This document shows positions 37,146-47,827 of a stretch of DNA of 64,000 bases, one piece after another. The stretch is taken from positions 2,356,001 to 2,420,000 of the forward strand of contig NW_025408677.1 of NCBI RefSeq assembly GCF_020360975.1. Direction: 5' to 3'. Numbering within the stretch: the stretch's first letter is position 1; each line of letters starts with the position of its first letter. Under the pieces are notes generated by a model. The model saw only the letters and a list, made by a program, of their open reading frames with translations. It made no database searches and was not told where the DNA came from. A program made the translations under genes and the position numbers. Origin of the DNA: Hirsutella rhossiliensis. Lineage: Eukaryota > Ascomycota > Sordariomycetes > Hypocreales > Ophiocordycipitaceae.

Positions 37146-37658
37146 CCGGCCTTGCAATTGCATCAGCTCCCTGGCCAATGCCGGCTCCGGTGCCCATGTC
37201 AAGGCATCATGACGACATGACGACATAACGACCCTTTTTATTCTCGACTTGGCGAATCTGCGACCTTTGCATCTCATTCATCTTCTGGCGTCTTCTCAGT
37301 GTCAAACATTGATATGTCCTGCTATTTTCTCTCTCCTGGGCGTTTGCTTGCGAAAGCAAAGGCTTGGTTCCGACAGTAGTGGCCATGGCCTGGGTAGATG
37401 TTATTATTCCTTGATGACTGACGAAGCTATGCCAGTCATGGGATTTTCCTTGTTCCTTGACTCAGAGACGGACCTGATACCTTCTAACATTGGGGTTGAG
37501 ACAATGAGTTTTTGATAATGACAGATGAGCATTGGATAATAATGATCAATACAGGGTGTACAAGCGCCCTTGTGGCTCGATTTGGATGGCATTGCTCTCT
37601 TGGATCAAATGAGTAACATGCGACTGGGGCTTGTCTAGATAAACCAAGCCAGTTGACG
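37146..37658. other. Convergent 3' region, serine-rich gene/ALE1
   Basis: 513 bp between two stops, GC-balanced, without an ORF I would keep. It holds both 3' untranslated regions. Confidence 0.6.
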
Positions 37659-39643
37659 TCACGGCGCCTTCTTTCGCTGCCGCGCTTCTACTTCAGCCCT
37701 TATTTCCTTCATGGCGTCATTCATGTCCTGCTCAAGATCTTTCGAAATGCCTAAAATCGGCTCCCCGCCCGTCAGGCTCTCGGTGCTAATGGACCGCACC
37801 AACTTGGCATTCGCCTTGCCTTGTCTTTTATCTAGTTCGGCCTTCAAGGCAGCCTTGCCTGGCGAGGCAAAGAAGGCTAGGCAGGCAAGGGTCCAACCAA
37901 GTCCATAAAAATATACATTAGACCACGCACGGACGGATTCTCTAGACTCGAGTAAGAGGAAGGGAGTTGTGGCGAAAGAGAAAGTCAGCTGAGTGGCGAT
38001 GTAACTAGCAACGTCGTAGTACTTTTTCCAGGGGTTTGATCCGCCACCAATGGGATCCAGGAAAAAGGGACGGACAAGGCGGCGGAAGTCTAGTACATGA
38101 TATTAGCATCGAGCTGGTAAATGGGCAAACCAGGGGGCAGGAGCAGTCCGGAAGATGCCTCTGGGGTTGAAAAAAAAGACTACATGGCATGGCGAGGCTG
38201 GATCAAACTTACTTTTGGCGGCCGTCTGGATCAAACTCGCCAGAATAAAGGTCAGGTAGTATCCAGGGTAAAAGCCGTGCCAGAGAGCGCTGGTCACGAA
38301 AGTGGCCATGCTGGCACGGAAGCCCGGCTTCTTGCCGCGAGGTGTCACCCGCAGATAGACATAGTTCCTCAGCCAATTGTTCGTGTTCATGTTCCATCCA
38401 GCTAGGTAACCTCGTGGGTTCTGAGCCGTCTCTACCATCCAGGGGTCGATGTTTTGGAGGCGATTCCACGAAACTTTGCCGGTAACGGGGTCGACCCCGT
38501 TGTAGCCAAGCCCGGCAAGGATGCAAGAACCCTCGGCCAATGTCCATACGCCGTAGTATTTGAATCTGGCTACCAGATTCACCATGTACATTATTCCAAT
38601 GCGGCGGAGGAGGCCATGCCGCAAGTACGATTTGGCCACCATTTGCTCCGGGCTGAAAGTGGATGACAAGTAAACAAACAGGCCGATCCAGAGCAGACCA
38701 TATAGGGCCTTGAGCATAGCAGGAGTGCCGCTGCGTGGTATCTTGCGCCTCTTCCTCACAGGAGGTCGTTTTGCGGGTTCGACTTCGGAAGGCATATCGA
38801 ACATGGACGTGTCGATCCAACGACGGTACTCTGCGTAGTCAAAAGCGGGCCCGGCGAGGAGGCCAGGGAAGAAGAGGACATATGCGGCGAAATCAAGGAC
38901 CGAAGGAAGGGCGCGAAGAGCCCGGTCCTTCTGGAAGTCTGACAGGTATTCATCTTGCAGCTGGCCATCGGCGACGTTCCAGCAGAAAGCGCTGAGCTTC
39001 ATGACTAGGACCATCTGGGCTCCCGTGATATCGACCGTGGACGGGCTGTTGGCAACTTGGCGCCGGATGTGACTGAGAGACATGTGGCACATTAGGAAGA
39101 CGAAGCCGATCCAGGGCATGTAGGGGCTCTTCCGAAGGTACTTGGCGATGCAGAAGGTGCCGGCCGCACTGGCAAGCAGATTCGCGAGGCCGCGCCACAG
39201 GTCGAACAGTCCGACAAGGTAAAAGATGGAGGTGCTGCAACCAACAAGGAGAGTGGTCAGCATGCGTCAGGGAGCTCGCTGGAGAAGGGGGGGGGGAGTT
39301 GACAATGGCGTCGCTTGTACCTTATGATGAATATATTTTTGCGCTGGGGCTTGGCGTCTGGGAGCCGCTTCAGGACCCCGGCCAACGGGTAGGAGATGAG
39401 AAACGAAAATATGATTTTGACTGATCGAGCGACAATGCAGACGGCGTTAGACAGAGTTGCCACGCAGAGTAAAGGGAAGCGCTCACCCTCGTCGGGGGAG
39501 GCACCGACACTCGTCGCGAAGACCTCGAAAGCTGCAGCAAAGGGCGAATTAGTCTCGCGGCTCCAGGAGGAGCGAGGAAAACTGACGCCAATGCAGGAAC
39601 CGGGGCATCTTGGGTGCGCAGTCGGCCCCAGGTTTACGAACAT
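37659..39643 (-). CDS. ALE1: Lysophospholipid acyltransferase, MBOAT family (ALE1/SLC4 type)
   Basis: The enzyme adds acyl-CoA to lysophospholipids in the ER (Lands cycle and glycerolipid synthesis). Four exons (39643-39487, 39420-39321, 39234-38213, 38089-37659) with introns of 66, 86 and 123 bp splice in phase to 569 residues. Family landmarks include ASPDEVKIIFSFLISYPLAG across intron 1, FYLVGLFDLWRGL, SPYMPWIGFVFLMCHMS and the MBOAT Asn region NMNTNNWLRNYVY (about 369-379). The catalytic His is H405 in SALWHGFYPGYY. About ten helices are visible, and the Lys-rich C-terminus ends RQRKKAP. The N-terminus is uncertain. The ATG at 39643 gives about 30 more residues than the usual fungal start, and the expected short start is absent, so an unrecognised small exon is possible. 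Confidence 0.92.
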
Positions 39644-40093
39644 AGCAGTCGCAGTAAGGTAGAGAATCGACGAGAGATGTCGAGCCACCGTGTGCCTCTT
39701 TATAAGCCGCACAGACAAGCTGTCGTCTCGGGACGCTGGGAGGCGAGGTCCCATTAGAGTGTTGGTGCTAGGCATTAAGCAGAGCGGGATCATCGGAAGG
39801 CCCGATTAAGCTTTGCGTAATGCAGCTACATAAAGAAACCGGACCCCTTTTAATTATCCAATGCACTGTTTTTATTCCCCCTATATATAAAAGAGTATTG
39901 CTAACTCTATATATACGTATTGCTATCCGTATATTCGCCCTATTTTTAAGATACGTACTAACGCTAGCCCGCCCCGCCTATTTATACCGCGCGCGCCTAG
40001 TAAGTACCTATAGGCCTTGACTATAGAGCCGACCGGTCTGCCTAACGAGCCGGCTAAATGTAGGGAAAGTATAAGTCAGCCCACCTAAAGTCC
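39644..40093. other. Transition from gene island to RIP block
   Basis: This holds the upstream region of ALE1 up to about 39820. After that come AT-rich stretches with CA and TG still present, then decline. A frame of 66 codons at 39820-40020 has no recognisable content. Confidence 0.5.
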
Positions 40094-40508
40094 GGCACAC
40101 CCTAACACCGGCACTCTCTACAATACTAAGGCAGGCACATTCTAACAGTAATTAAAGCCGTATTTTAACGTTACGATAGTTAATTATAGTGTTTTCTAGC
40201 TATTTAAGCTGCCAGCTACTATATAGAGCTTTAAAATCTACGTCTTAATTAGCTGCGGTAATAGCAGCCGGCTCGAGGATACGCTCGAGCCGCTGCCTCG
40301 TCTTAATAACTTAATTAATCTATATAAACTAGCTATTAGGATCCTATAGAACCTTTTTCTATTTTTAAGGCCGTAGACGATATTTAATGCTTAAGCTATT
40401 ATATTCGAAGCTAGGTAGCTATAAGCTACTAATTTTAATTATTAAGGGCATAGCTAACTTTACTAAAAAGTAGTCGGATTATATAGTTAACTTAACCGCG
40501 ATTTTCTA
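40094..40508 (+). repeat. 415-bp dispersed repeat at the right edge of gene island 1
   Basis: It has a direct relative at 59614-60029. Both start with three GGCAC motifs spaced 16 and 24 bp apart (40094, 40110, 40134 here). Both then read GCAGGCACATTCTAA and stay collinear to TTTTCTA. The last part is increasingly RIP-like. It may be the end of a DNA transposon with subterminal repeats. No transposase was recognised. Confidence 0.75.
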
Positions 40509-41052
40509 GCCCTATAACGAGGCGGCGAACTTCTTATAATCGTTTAAGCGTTTTAAGGGCATTATTATTAGCTAAGGAGCTAATATTCTTCCTTTTTAAT
40601 AGCGTTAATAGCGTTAACGGCTATAGTAAGATAAAGCGGCTTAATAAGGGCTTTACTATATTAATTAGCTATAAACTAAACCCGCGCTAACCTCCCTTAA
40701 TATTCTTTTTAGTTAGGCTAGCCTACCGGGCTTTATAGTAAATATAAAGGAAGGTAGCCTTATTAATTAGCGCTATATCGTCGAAAGATATAATTTTCTT
40801 AAGTTAACGTTAGTATACGGCCTTAATAGGTAAGAAAACCGAGATATTAAGTAGTTAAAGGATATATAAGGAGTATAATAGTAGGAAAAGGAGATATATA
40901 CTATTTTAAAAGCATTTATATATAAAATTATTAGTCTAATAACTCCTATAGCCGTTAATAATAAGAAGAGGATTGCCTTACTTATAGTACCTTATTTAAG
41001 GGATAAAAACCTACTTTAGCTACTAAATAGCAATAGTATTACTTATCTAGCC
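40509..41052. other. Degenerate repeat DNA
   Basis: 544 bp, AT-rich, closed in all frames, located between the 415-bp repeat and a LINE 3' end. I found no match in the window. Confidence 0.4.
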
Positions 41053-44000
41053 CTTTTTTTTTTTATATTATTACTCGTATATAGCCTCTAGGGCTATAGC
41101 GAGGCTAATAAGGGCCTAGGCCCTTATTAGTAGCCCTAGCTAGCTATAGAGCCCGGGGGCTTATAACTAATTAGGGAAAGGGTAGCTATAAAGGCAGAGA
41201 TAAAGGAAAGGTTAATCTAGTTCCTCCTACGCGGTGTTTTTCCCCCTTAAGGGCCCTAGGGCCCCTAGGTTACTCTTTTTCGAGCTACTTAGCCGTTCCT
41301 ATCTTTATTTTAGCTAAGAAGGTTATAAGGGCTTCCCTTCCTTCCTTAGTGCTATAGAGAAAAGGTAGGCTAAGGGCCTCCTTCTATCCCTTTAAGGCCT
41401 AGTATAGGACCTCTCTTTCCCTCTTATAGTTCGGGTACCTTAGGATAAGGTGCTTAGCCGTATACCTTCCTTAGCTATAGCGGTAGTCGTCTTAGCCTAC
41501 CTTATTAACCCTTTTTAAGAAGGATAATAGGAAGCCGGCCCCGAGGAGAAGTTAGTAGTAGGCTAAAAGGGTCGGCCTAGGCCTTCCTATAAGGTCCTTT
41601 TCCGGGCTAAAGGCTAGGCGGGGGGTCTTTTAAATAGACGTATAGTGCTTACCTAAGCCTTTAGCCTTAGGGCCTTTAGCTACCTCGGTAGCCTAGAGGC
41701 CCTTCTAGTAGTCCTTAGTAGCTTATCGGACCTTTCTTCGTAGGTAGCTAATAGAGACTATAGGGGTCCCTTACGTAAGGGCCCCTAGGCCTCTCTTAGC
41801 TAGCTAGTTAGCTAGCTCGTTACTAAAGATCCCTAGGTAGCTAGGGCACTAGTATAGCCGTATATTATAGAAGGCCTCTAGGTTTATTAAGAGCCTTCTA
41901 ATATATATAGCTAGGTCCGAGTAGCCTTTAGCTTTTTATATAGCGGCTTAGCTATCTATAAAGATATAAGCCTCTATAGGGGGGTTAAGGGGGCTAGACC
42001 TTAGAGGCCGAGGCCTCTTAGCTAGGTCCTCTAGGACCCTTAGTATCGCGAATAGCTCTACGTCGGCTACTTCGATAGAGGGCCCTAGGTTCTCGTAGTA
42101 CGCCTTACTAGGCCTATTTTCTAGGCCTATCTTATAGAAGGAGTAGGCGTTAGTCACTATAGGGGACCCCTTAGGGCACCCCTTAGAGCCGTCGGTATAG
42201 AAGACTAAGGGCTATAGCCCGAAGTCTTCTAAGCTAGCTAGGTTAGCTAAGAGGCGTTAGTGCTACTTCTTAGCTAGGGGCTTAAGGGCCTCTATTATCG
42301 TAATAGAGGCCTTAGGCTCTAGAGCCTATAGGGGCTCCTAGCTAGCTTTCCTTCTTTCTAAGCTATAGTTAGGCCCTATAATAGCTACTAGGCCTTTAAG
42401 GAGGCGGAAGAGTTATATATAGAGCCTAATATAGCTTAGGGCTCCTAGGTTAGAGCCTAAGTCGGCGAGGTTATCCTATACGGCTAGGTTATAAGCCTGC
42501 CTTATAGGGTGATTCGGTAAGAGGTATAGGGTTCGAAGGGCATAGGAGAGGCATACCTTTTTAAACCGTACCTCTAGTAGTAGGAGGGCTGCTTTAGCTT
42601 CTAGGGCCCTAATAGGGGATCCTTTAAAGGCCCCTAGGACTTTTAGGAGGGCCTAGTTCTAAAGCCTTTAGAAAGGCTTTATTAAGCTCCTAGGGGTCTT
42701 AGGCCCCCTATACTAAAGCTAGGCCCTATAGTCTACTATCGAGGTCACGTAGGCCTAGTAGAGCTGCCTCGAAGCTTTAAACGATAGGCCTCTTTATATA
42801 GAGACTAAGCGGGATAGCCCTTTAAAGGCAGCTTATATAGAGGCTACCTTCTTTTCGATATATTATTTAAATAGGAGCCTAGAGTTAAAGAAGACCGCTA
42901 GCTACCGTACTAAGGGCTTCGCTTCGAAAAATAGGCCTCCTACCTTTATACCCTCTAAAATAGGCTGCCTTTGCCTACTAAAGTAGATAAGTTCCGTCTT
43001 AGAGGGGTCGAAATAGACCCCTTAGTCCTTAGCTTATTCGAATAGGTTAGTAGCTATAGCTTCTAGCTACCGGGCGTTCTTCTTAGCCGAGGTTAACGTT
43101 ATAGAGATACTAAAATCGTCTATATAAGATAGCTAATACCCCTTAGCCGCTAGTATCCCCCTTACGTATAAGAGGAATAGGATAGGGCTAATAGGGGACC
43201 CTTAAGGTACCCCTATTACTAGGTCCGTTAGGGGTTAGGTTTGCCCCTTAAAGGCTAGCTAGATCTTCCTTTCAGTAAGGAAGTAGTCTACCTAGCTTAT
43301 AAGGGCCTTAGGGAGGTTTAATTCCCTTAGGACCCTTATAAGCTATTCCTTTAATACGAAGTTAAAGGCGCCTTTTATATCTAATAAGAGGGTGCTAGTA
43401 ATAGCCTTCTTATTAGACTCCTACTTCTTTTAGATATAGTATAGAAGGAGGAAGGCCGTATCGATAGCTAACTGCTGTTTTTATCCCCCTAGCTACGTAG
43501 GGTTTAAAAGCCCGGCCGTATTAGCTAAGTAGCTTAGCTAGGTAGCGTATAGCTTTTCGAGGACCTTCCCTAAGTAGTTAAGTAGACTTATAACCCTATA
43601 GGCTTTAGGGATAGTATAGTCTAGCTTATTTTACTTAAGGAGTATAATTCTTATAGCTTCCTTCTATACTTTAAGGTAGTATCCTTAGTTAAATAGGGCT
43701 TTATAGGCCCTATTAAAGACCGTAGGAATAACCTTATAAGCGTATTAGATAGGAAGGAAGCTAAGGGAGTCTAGGCTAAGGGCTTTCTTATTAAAAGAGC
43801 TAACGATAGCCCTTTTAATCTTAGGGTCCTTTAGCTCTTACTAGTCCTACTTAGCCGTGCCCTTACTACCTATAGGGCCCGGGGGCTCTTCTTTTTCTAG
43901 GCTCTAGGGGGGGCTAGGGGGGCTAGGGCTAGGGTCTAGGGTTAGAAAAAGGGTTGTTAGGAAGGCCTCGTATTTTTCCGTAAAGGTATTAGCTTTTACC

Positions 44001-44937
44001 TTTATCCCTTCTTTTATATATAAGATACTTAGAAGGGTAGGGTTAGCTTTAGCCTTAGTATAGGAAAAGGCTATAAAGACGTCCTTTCCTACTACTTTTA
44101 CTAGGAAGCTCTCTTAGTATTGCTTTTTAGTAGCCCTAATAGTATACTTAAAGCTATTTCGGGCCTCTATAAAGCTCTTTTAGTTCTCCTTATCCTAGGC
44201 TAGCCTATAAGCCCGTTAGGCTAGGCTTAGGGCTTTCTAAAAGGAGGTTAGCTTATCGGTCTACTAGGGTTTAGATCCCTTCCTTATAAGGCCTCTTTTT
44301 CGGTATCGCTACGTTAGAGGCCTCTATAAGGGTTCTTATTAGAAGGGAGGCTATCCCTTTTAAGTCGTCTCGTTTTATAGCCCTCTTTATAGCTATAAGG
44401 AGGTCCTATTCCTTCTTAGCTAAGTATTCTAAGAAGGCCTTTTAGTCTACTTTCCTATAGTTATAGGTAGTAAGCCTAGCTAGAAAGGGCCTATTAGGGC
44501 CCCTTAAGCTAGCTTTAAAGGCTATAGGCTTATAGTCTAAGCCCGTAGCCTCTAAGAAGCGGAAGTTAGCCTAGGTTAGTTACTTAAAGGGGCTATAGAA
44601 AGTAAGGTCTATAACTAAGGTCCCTTTTAAGCCTTCCCTTTAGTAGGTGCCTTTTATAGCTACTATAAGGTCCGTTAGTAAGGAGGCCTTATAGCGGTCG
44701 AGCTAGCTAATAAGGGCTTCTACCTTATAGGCCTTAGAGGATTCCGTAGACGGGTTCTACTAAGGGTAATATAAGTTAAAGTCCCCTACTAATAGAAAGG
44801 GCTGCTATAGGAGCTAGGCTATTAGTAGTAGCCTTTCTATTATAAAGGGCCCTTACTAGCCTTAGCTAGCTAGGGCCCCTTTAGCCTCTTTTTTATTATA
44901 TAGGTTAATAAGGGTAAACGGCTCGGCGCCTTCTACC
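41053..44937 (-). mobile_element. Tad-like LINE copy L1 (ORF2 part), reversed
   Basis: The 3' end is marked by a T tract at 41053-41065 (poly-A on the minus strand). Reading right to left come endonuclease, RT and RNase H. The RT box reads SYIDDF at about 43113-43130 with both Asp residues still present. The RNase H part is open over 70 codons (42157-41948) with conserved NRPSKAYYENLGPS and IFIDS blocks. At 44937 the LINE breaks off into Gypsy copy D. RIP stops fill the remainder. Confidence 0.85.
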
Positions 44938-45440
44938 TATACCTCTATTAAGATAGCCCCTTTCTTTATAACGCATAGCTTCGAACTACCCTTACTAGTT
45001 CCCTTTGCCGTAGACGTGGTAGCGGAGCAGTATAGTAATTCGTTACTAGAGGGCCGCGCCTCCGCGTTCGTACGAAAGCTATAGGAGACCACGGATTATT
45101 ACTAATCCGCGATAGCCGCCGCGGCGTAAGATTAGGAGCGGCACGCCAATAAGACTAGGGCCCTAGTAAATAGGTTCGCGGCAGGAGATAAGGTATAGCT
45201 AGACCTCCGTAACTATAGGTCGGCACGACTAAAGAAGAAGCTTAACTAGCTATACGCGAAGTTTATAGTACGGAGGGTTATTAGCCCGTAGGTTATAGAG
45301 CTCGATAGTCTCCTAACGGGGGTCTATAATAAGATTAACGTAGACCTCCTTTATAGAGCCTCCTCTAACCCGCTGCCCGGATAAGAAGTAGCGGACGCCT
45401 AACCGCCTATAATCGAGGTAGAGGGAGAGGACGAGTTCGA

Positions 45441-45640
45441 GGTCAAAGAGATATAGGCCGCGCGCTAGAAAAAGGTCGGTAGGGGGAAACGCCGGGAGGT
45501 CCTCGTTAAGTAGCGCGGGTATCTCGACCCTACGTAGGAACCTATACGTAAGTTTACGGGAACTATAGCCCTCGATAAGTTCGAAGCCTTATTCGGAACG
45601 GTAGACGAGAACGACGGACTAGCAGACCACCGATAGTAGC
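45441..45640 (+). pseudogene. Chromodomain end of integrase, copy D
   Basis: Translation gives a basic stretch (KKVGRGKRREVLVK), RGYLDPT, EPIRKFTGTIALDKFEALFGT and an acidic end before a stop. The stops within stand at positions of expected Trp or Gln codons. Chromodomains on integrase are thought to steer chromoviruses to heterochromatin. Confidence 0.75.
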
Positions 45641-45770
45641 CCGGGCTAGGACCACGAAGTAGGCATAGCAGAGGGGGCAGTCACGGCAATATAGGCAATA
45701 TAAGCGCAATAGTATAAGCGGAGATAAAAACAGCGTTTATTACGGGGCGGAGCCCTTAGACTACCCGGGC

Positions 45771-46677
45771 CTATTCCTTATCGTTATTATTATTATTATC
45801 TTTATTATCGTCGTCCTCGTCGGCCTCCTCCTTCTTATTAGCGGCGGCGGCAGTCTCTAGGGCGCTAAGGCGGCCCTCTAAGCCCGTAAGCTAGTCGGCG
45901 GCGGCGGCGGCTCCGGGGGCAGAGGGGCGGCGGCCAGCGGCGGCGGCAGGGGCAGCGGCGGTAGCGGAGGCGGGCACGGCTAAGGGGACCGCCGATAGGG
46001 CAACGGAGGCAGTGTCCCTAGCGCCGGGTGCGTTAGAGGCGGAAATAGGGGAGCGGAGGAGTAGGACTTACTTAGGCATAAGGCCCCATCGCTCGAGGGC
46101 GCGGAGGTTGCGGTAGGCGGCGGCGGCGGCGGTAAGGCGCTTCTTAGCAGCCCCCCGCGCCTGCCCGTGCGAGCCGGCCTTCTAAGCCGACGCCGCGGCG
46201 AGCAGGACGGGAGGCGCCGCCTTATAGGCGCGGCCGGCTCGCGCGCACTAGTAGCAGCTGCCGCCGCGGCGGCGCCCGGCCTAGTCGGAGCAGTCGAGCT
46301 CCTACGACGCATAACGCATATAGGGGGCCGAGCGGGCGGCGCCGGCCTATACTTAGCGCTTATGCTATAGGAGGTTAGCGGATAACGTCTATTACGCTTG
46401 CCTAACTACGGACTTACGGGGGTAGCGGAGACGGAGGCGGGGGCCGAGGGGCCGGGCGTTACGGGTGGCGGCGGGGACGGCGTCGTTACCCTAAGGGGCG
46501 ACGTGAGAGCGAATAGCGCAGTAGAGGCGGCGGCGGCGGCGGTGGGAGCGGTGGCAGCGGCGCGGGCAGGAGCGGCGGCAGCGGCGGAGTCGTCGTCGGC
46601 CGCGGCTAGCACGGCGTCGACGAACGACTCCGCACGCTCCAAGAAGGAGGAGGTAGGAGAGGGAGAGGCGGATATAT
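45771..46677 (-). pseudogene. Antisense accessory gene of copy D, two exons, donor intact
   Basis: Exon 46677-46418 (260 nt) ends at codon ATP. A 53-nt intron (46417-46365) has GTAAGT donor, GCTAAC branch and TATAG acceptor, and exon 46364-45771 (594 nt) follows. Removing the intron changes frame by two and links the Ser/Asp/Ala-rich first exon to the frame of the second. That exon carries a Cys-containing basic patch (CARAGR), GQARGAAKKRLTAAAAAYRN, a LEGRLSALE heptad-like stretch and an acidic/Asn tail. A further intron-like unit of 60 nt (46737-46678; GTAAGT, GCTAAC, ATAG) borders the first exon. Several in-frame TAA/TAG codons in exon 2 look like RIP of CAA, CAG or TGG. The function is unknown and no family was recognised. 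Confidence 0.72.
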
Positions 46678-46930
46678 CTATCGCGGAAGTTAGCACGACG
46701 GAATACGGCCTCCCGCTCTATAAGGCGCAGAACTTACTAGTTAGAGTTATTATTATTATTAGGGCTATTATTGCTACTACCGCTACTACTATAAGCACAC
46801 GTTAATAGAGCGGCCCGTATAGCTAGGAACGGACTAACGCCCTAGGTAAAGCGGAACTTACCTATTAATGCTGCTACTATAGTTAAAGAAGGGAGAGAAG
46901 GAAGGGAAGGGGGAAGGGGGGGATGCCGCC

Positions 46931-46938
46931 TTATATAC
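46931..46938 (-). promoter_or_regulatory. TATA box of the antisense gene, copy D
   Basis: GTATATAAGG on the minus strand, followed by a 50-nt pyrimidine tract (46922-46870 read on the minus strand) and then the antisense gene. The arrangement is the same as in copy B, so it is part of the family and not a chance motif of one copy. Confidence 0.45.
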
Positions 46939-47240
46939 CCCTTAGTAGAGGATGCTGCCTAAGGTAGAGGGGACGGGCAACCTAAGGCTTACGTAGGTCC
47001 GGACTAGCCGCCGGCTACCTAGGGGCGTATATAATAGGTTACGCCCTTATTTAAACGGCTAGCCGGCCGACGAGTATAGAGCCGGGTCCCGGCTACCCGG
47101 GCTAACGGGCGCGGGGATAATAGGGCTAGTAGGGCCGGCCCTATTAACGGGAAAGGGCAGGGAAGAGCCCGCGGCACGGGCCTAATTATACGGGAGCCGT
47201 TAATAGGGCAGCGCTGCGCCGCGCTCGAGGGAGGGCATTA

Positions 47241-47426
47241 TATAAGAGTCTTTGACTATTATAGGTAATAGGCTTAGGCCGCGGCCTAAGCCGTGTAGTC
47301 ACGTGCGGAGGGCCGGATCCCGTAAGTATAGGGGCGGGCTAGCCGCGCATAGAAGAGCTCTATATAGCTTATTAACATTATCCTACGGACGGCACCTACG
47401 CGCACGCCTCTGCCTACTCCGTGACA
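47241..47426 (+). repeat. 3' LTR of Gypsy copy D
   Basis: 186 bp, TATAAGAGTC to CTCCGTGACA, the least mutated LTR of the family here. It contains GGCCGCGGCC and intact CACGTG. Confidence 0.9.
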
Positions 47427-47431
47427 CTTAG

Positions 47432-47827
47432 AATAAGTAGGCTAATATTAACGATAAGGCCTAGCTAAATAAGGGCTAAAATAATCTTAATACTTAGCTA
47501 AATAAGGGCTAAGATAACGATAATAGTAATAATAAAGACGGCCGCGATCTAACTCCTCTTATTAATAAACCTAAGAATAGTAGCGCTAGAGATAAGGGCA
47601 CCTAAGCGGCGGTATAAAGCGGTCGCGCTCTTATAAAAAAGCATACTTAATCTAAGGCTAAAGCCCGCTTAGTTAGGGCCTATAAGGTTATCCCTTATAA
47701 GCTTTAGTATATATATTATTTTAAGATAGTTATTAAGGAGTATAGTATAACTAAGCTTAAACCTATTAAGGTGCTCTTAATTAACTATATTTTCTTAAGG
47801 GTTTCCTTAATACGCTATAAGTAGTAC
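47432..47827 (-). mobile_element. Fragment of element H, inverted relative to 21000-21430
   Basis: It is collinear with 21430-21000 in reverse, including the 33-bp tandem duplication, and with fewer C-to-T changes. It is cut on the left by copy D and on the right by LINE L2. The sequence after L2 (53768-53885) may continue it. Confidence 0.65.

Larger units (their letters stand above)
44938..47426 (+). mobile_element. Gypsy copy D, 5'-truncated, mildly RIP-mutated
   Basis: It starts inside integrase where LINE L1 stops, then runs through the chromodomain (about 45440-45610), the antisense accessory gene, the CT/TATA region and the 3' LTR (47241-47426, 186 bp). It is followed by CTTAG. CA and TG are much more frequent than in A, so this is the least mutated copy and the best reference for the family. 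The LTR ends in an unmutated GTGACA. Confidence 0.88.

Noticed and set aside
23439..39643. A functional mitochondrial/lipid gene cluster
   Set aside because: CRD1, MTO1, MMM1 and ALE1 are neighbours, but VPS45, RCE1 and an unrelated gene lie between them, on mixed strands. All are housekeeping genes, so ordinary synteny explains it.
45980..46312. Separate Pro/Arg-rich minus-strand ORF of 110 codons in copy D
   Set aside because: It is the wrong frame of the second antisense exon. The in-phase frame after the 53-nt intron is different and ends at the stop shared with copy B.
46398..46805. Gly/Ala-rich + strand ORF of 135 codons
   Set aside because: Shadow of the GC-rich antisense gene. Low-complexity composition mirrors the Ala/Pro codons of the other strand.
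46924..47426. A single 500-bp LTR running from TGCCGCC to GTGACA next to the purine tract in copy D
   Set aside because: It has tempting TG..CA ends, but the 5' LTRs of A, B, Z and E contain only the last 186 bp, and target duplications in A and B fix that boundary.
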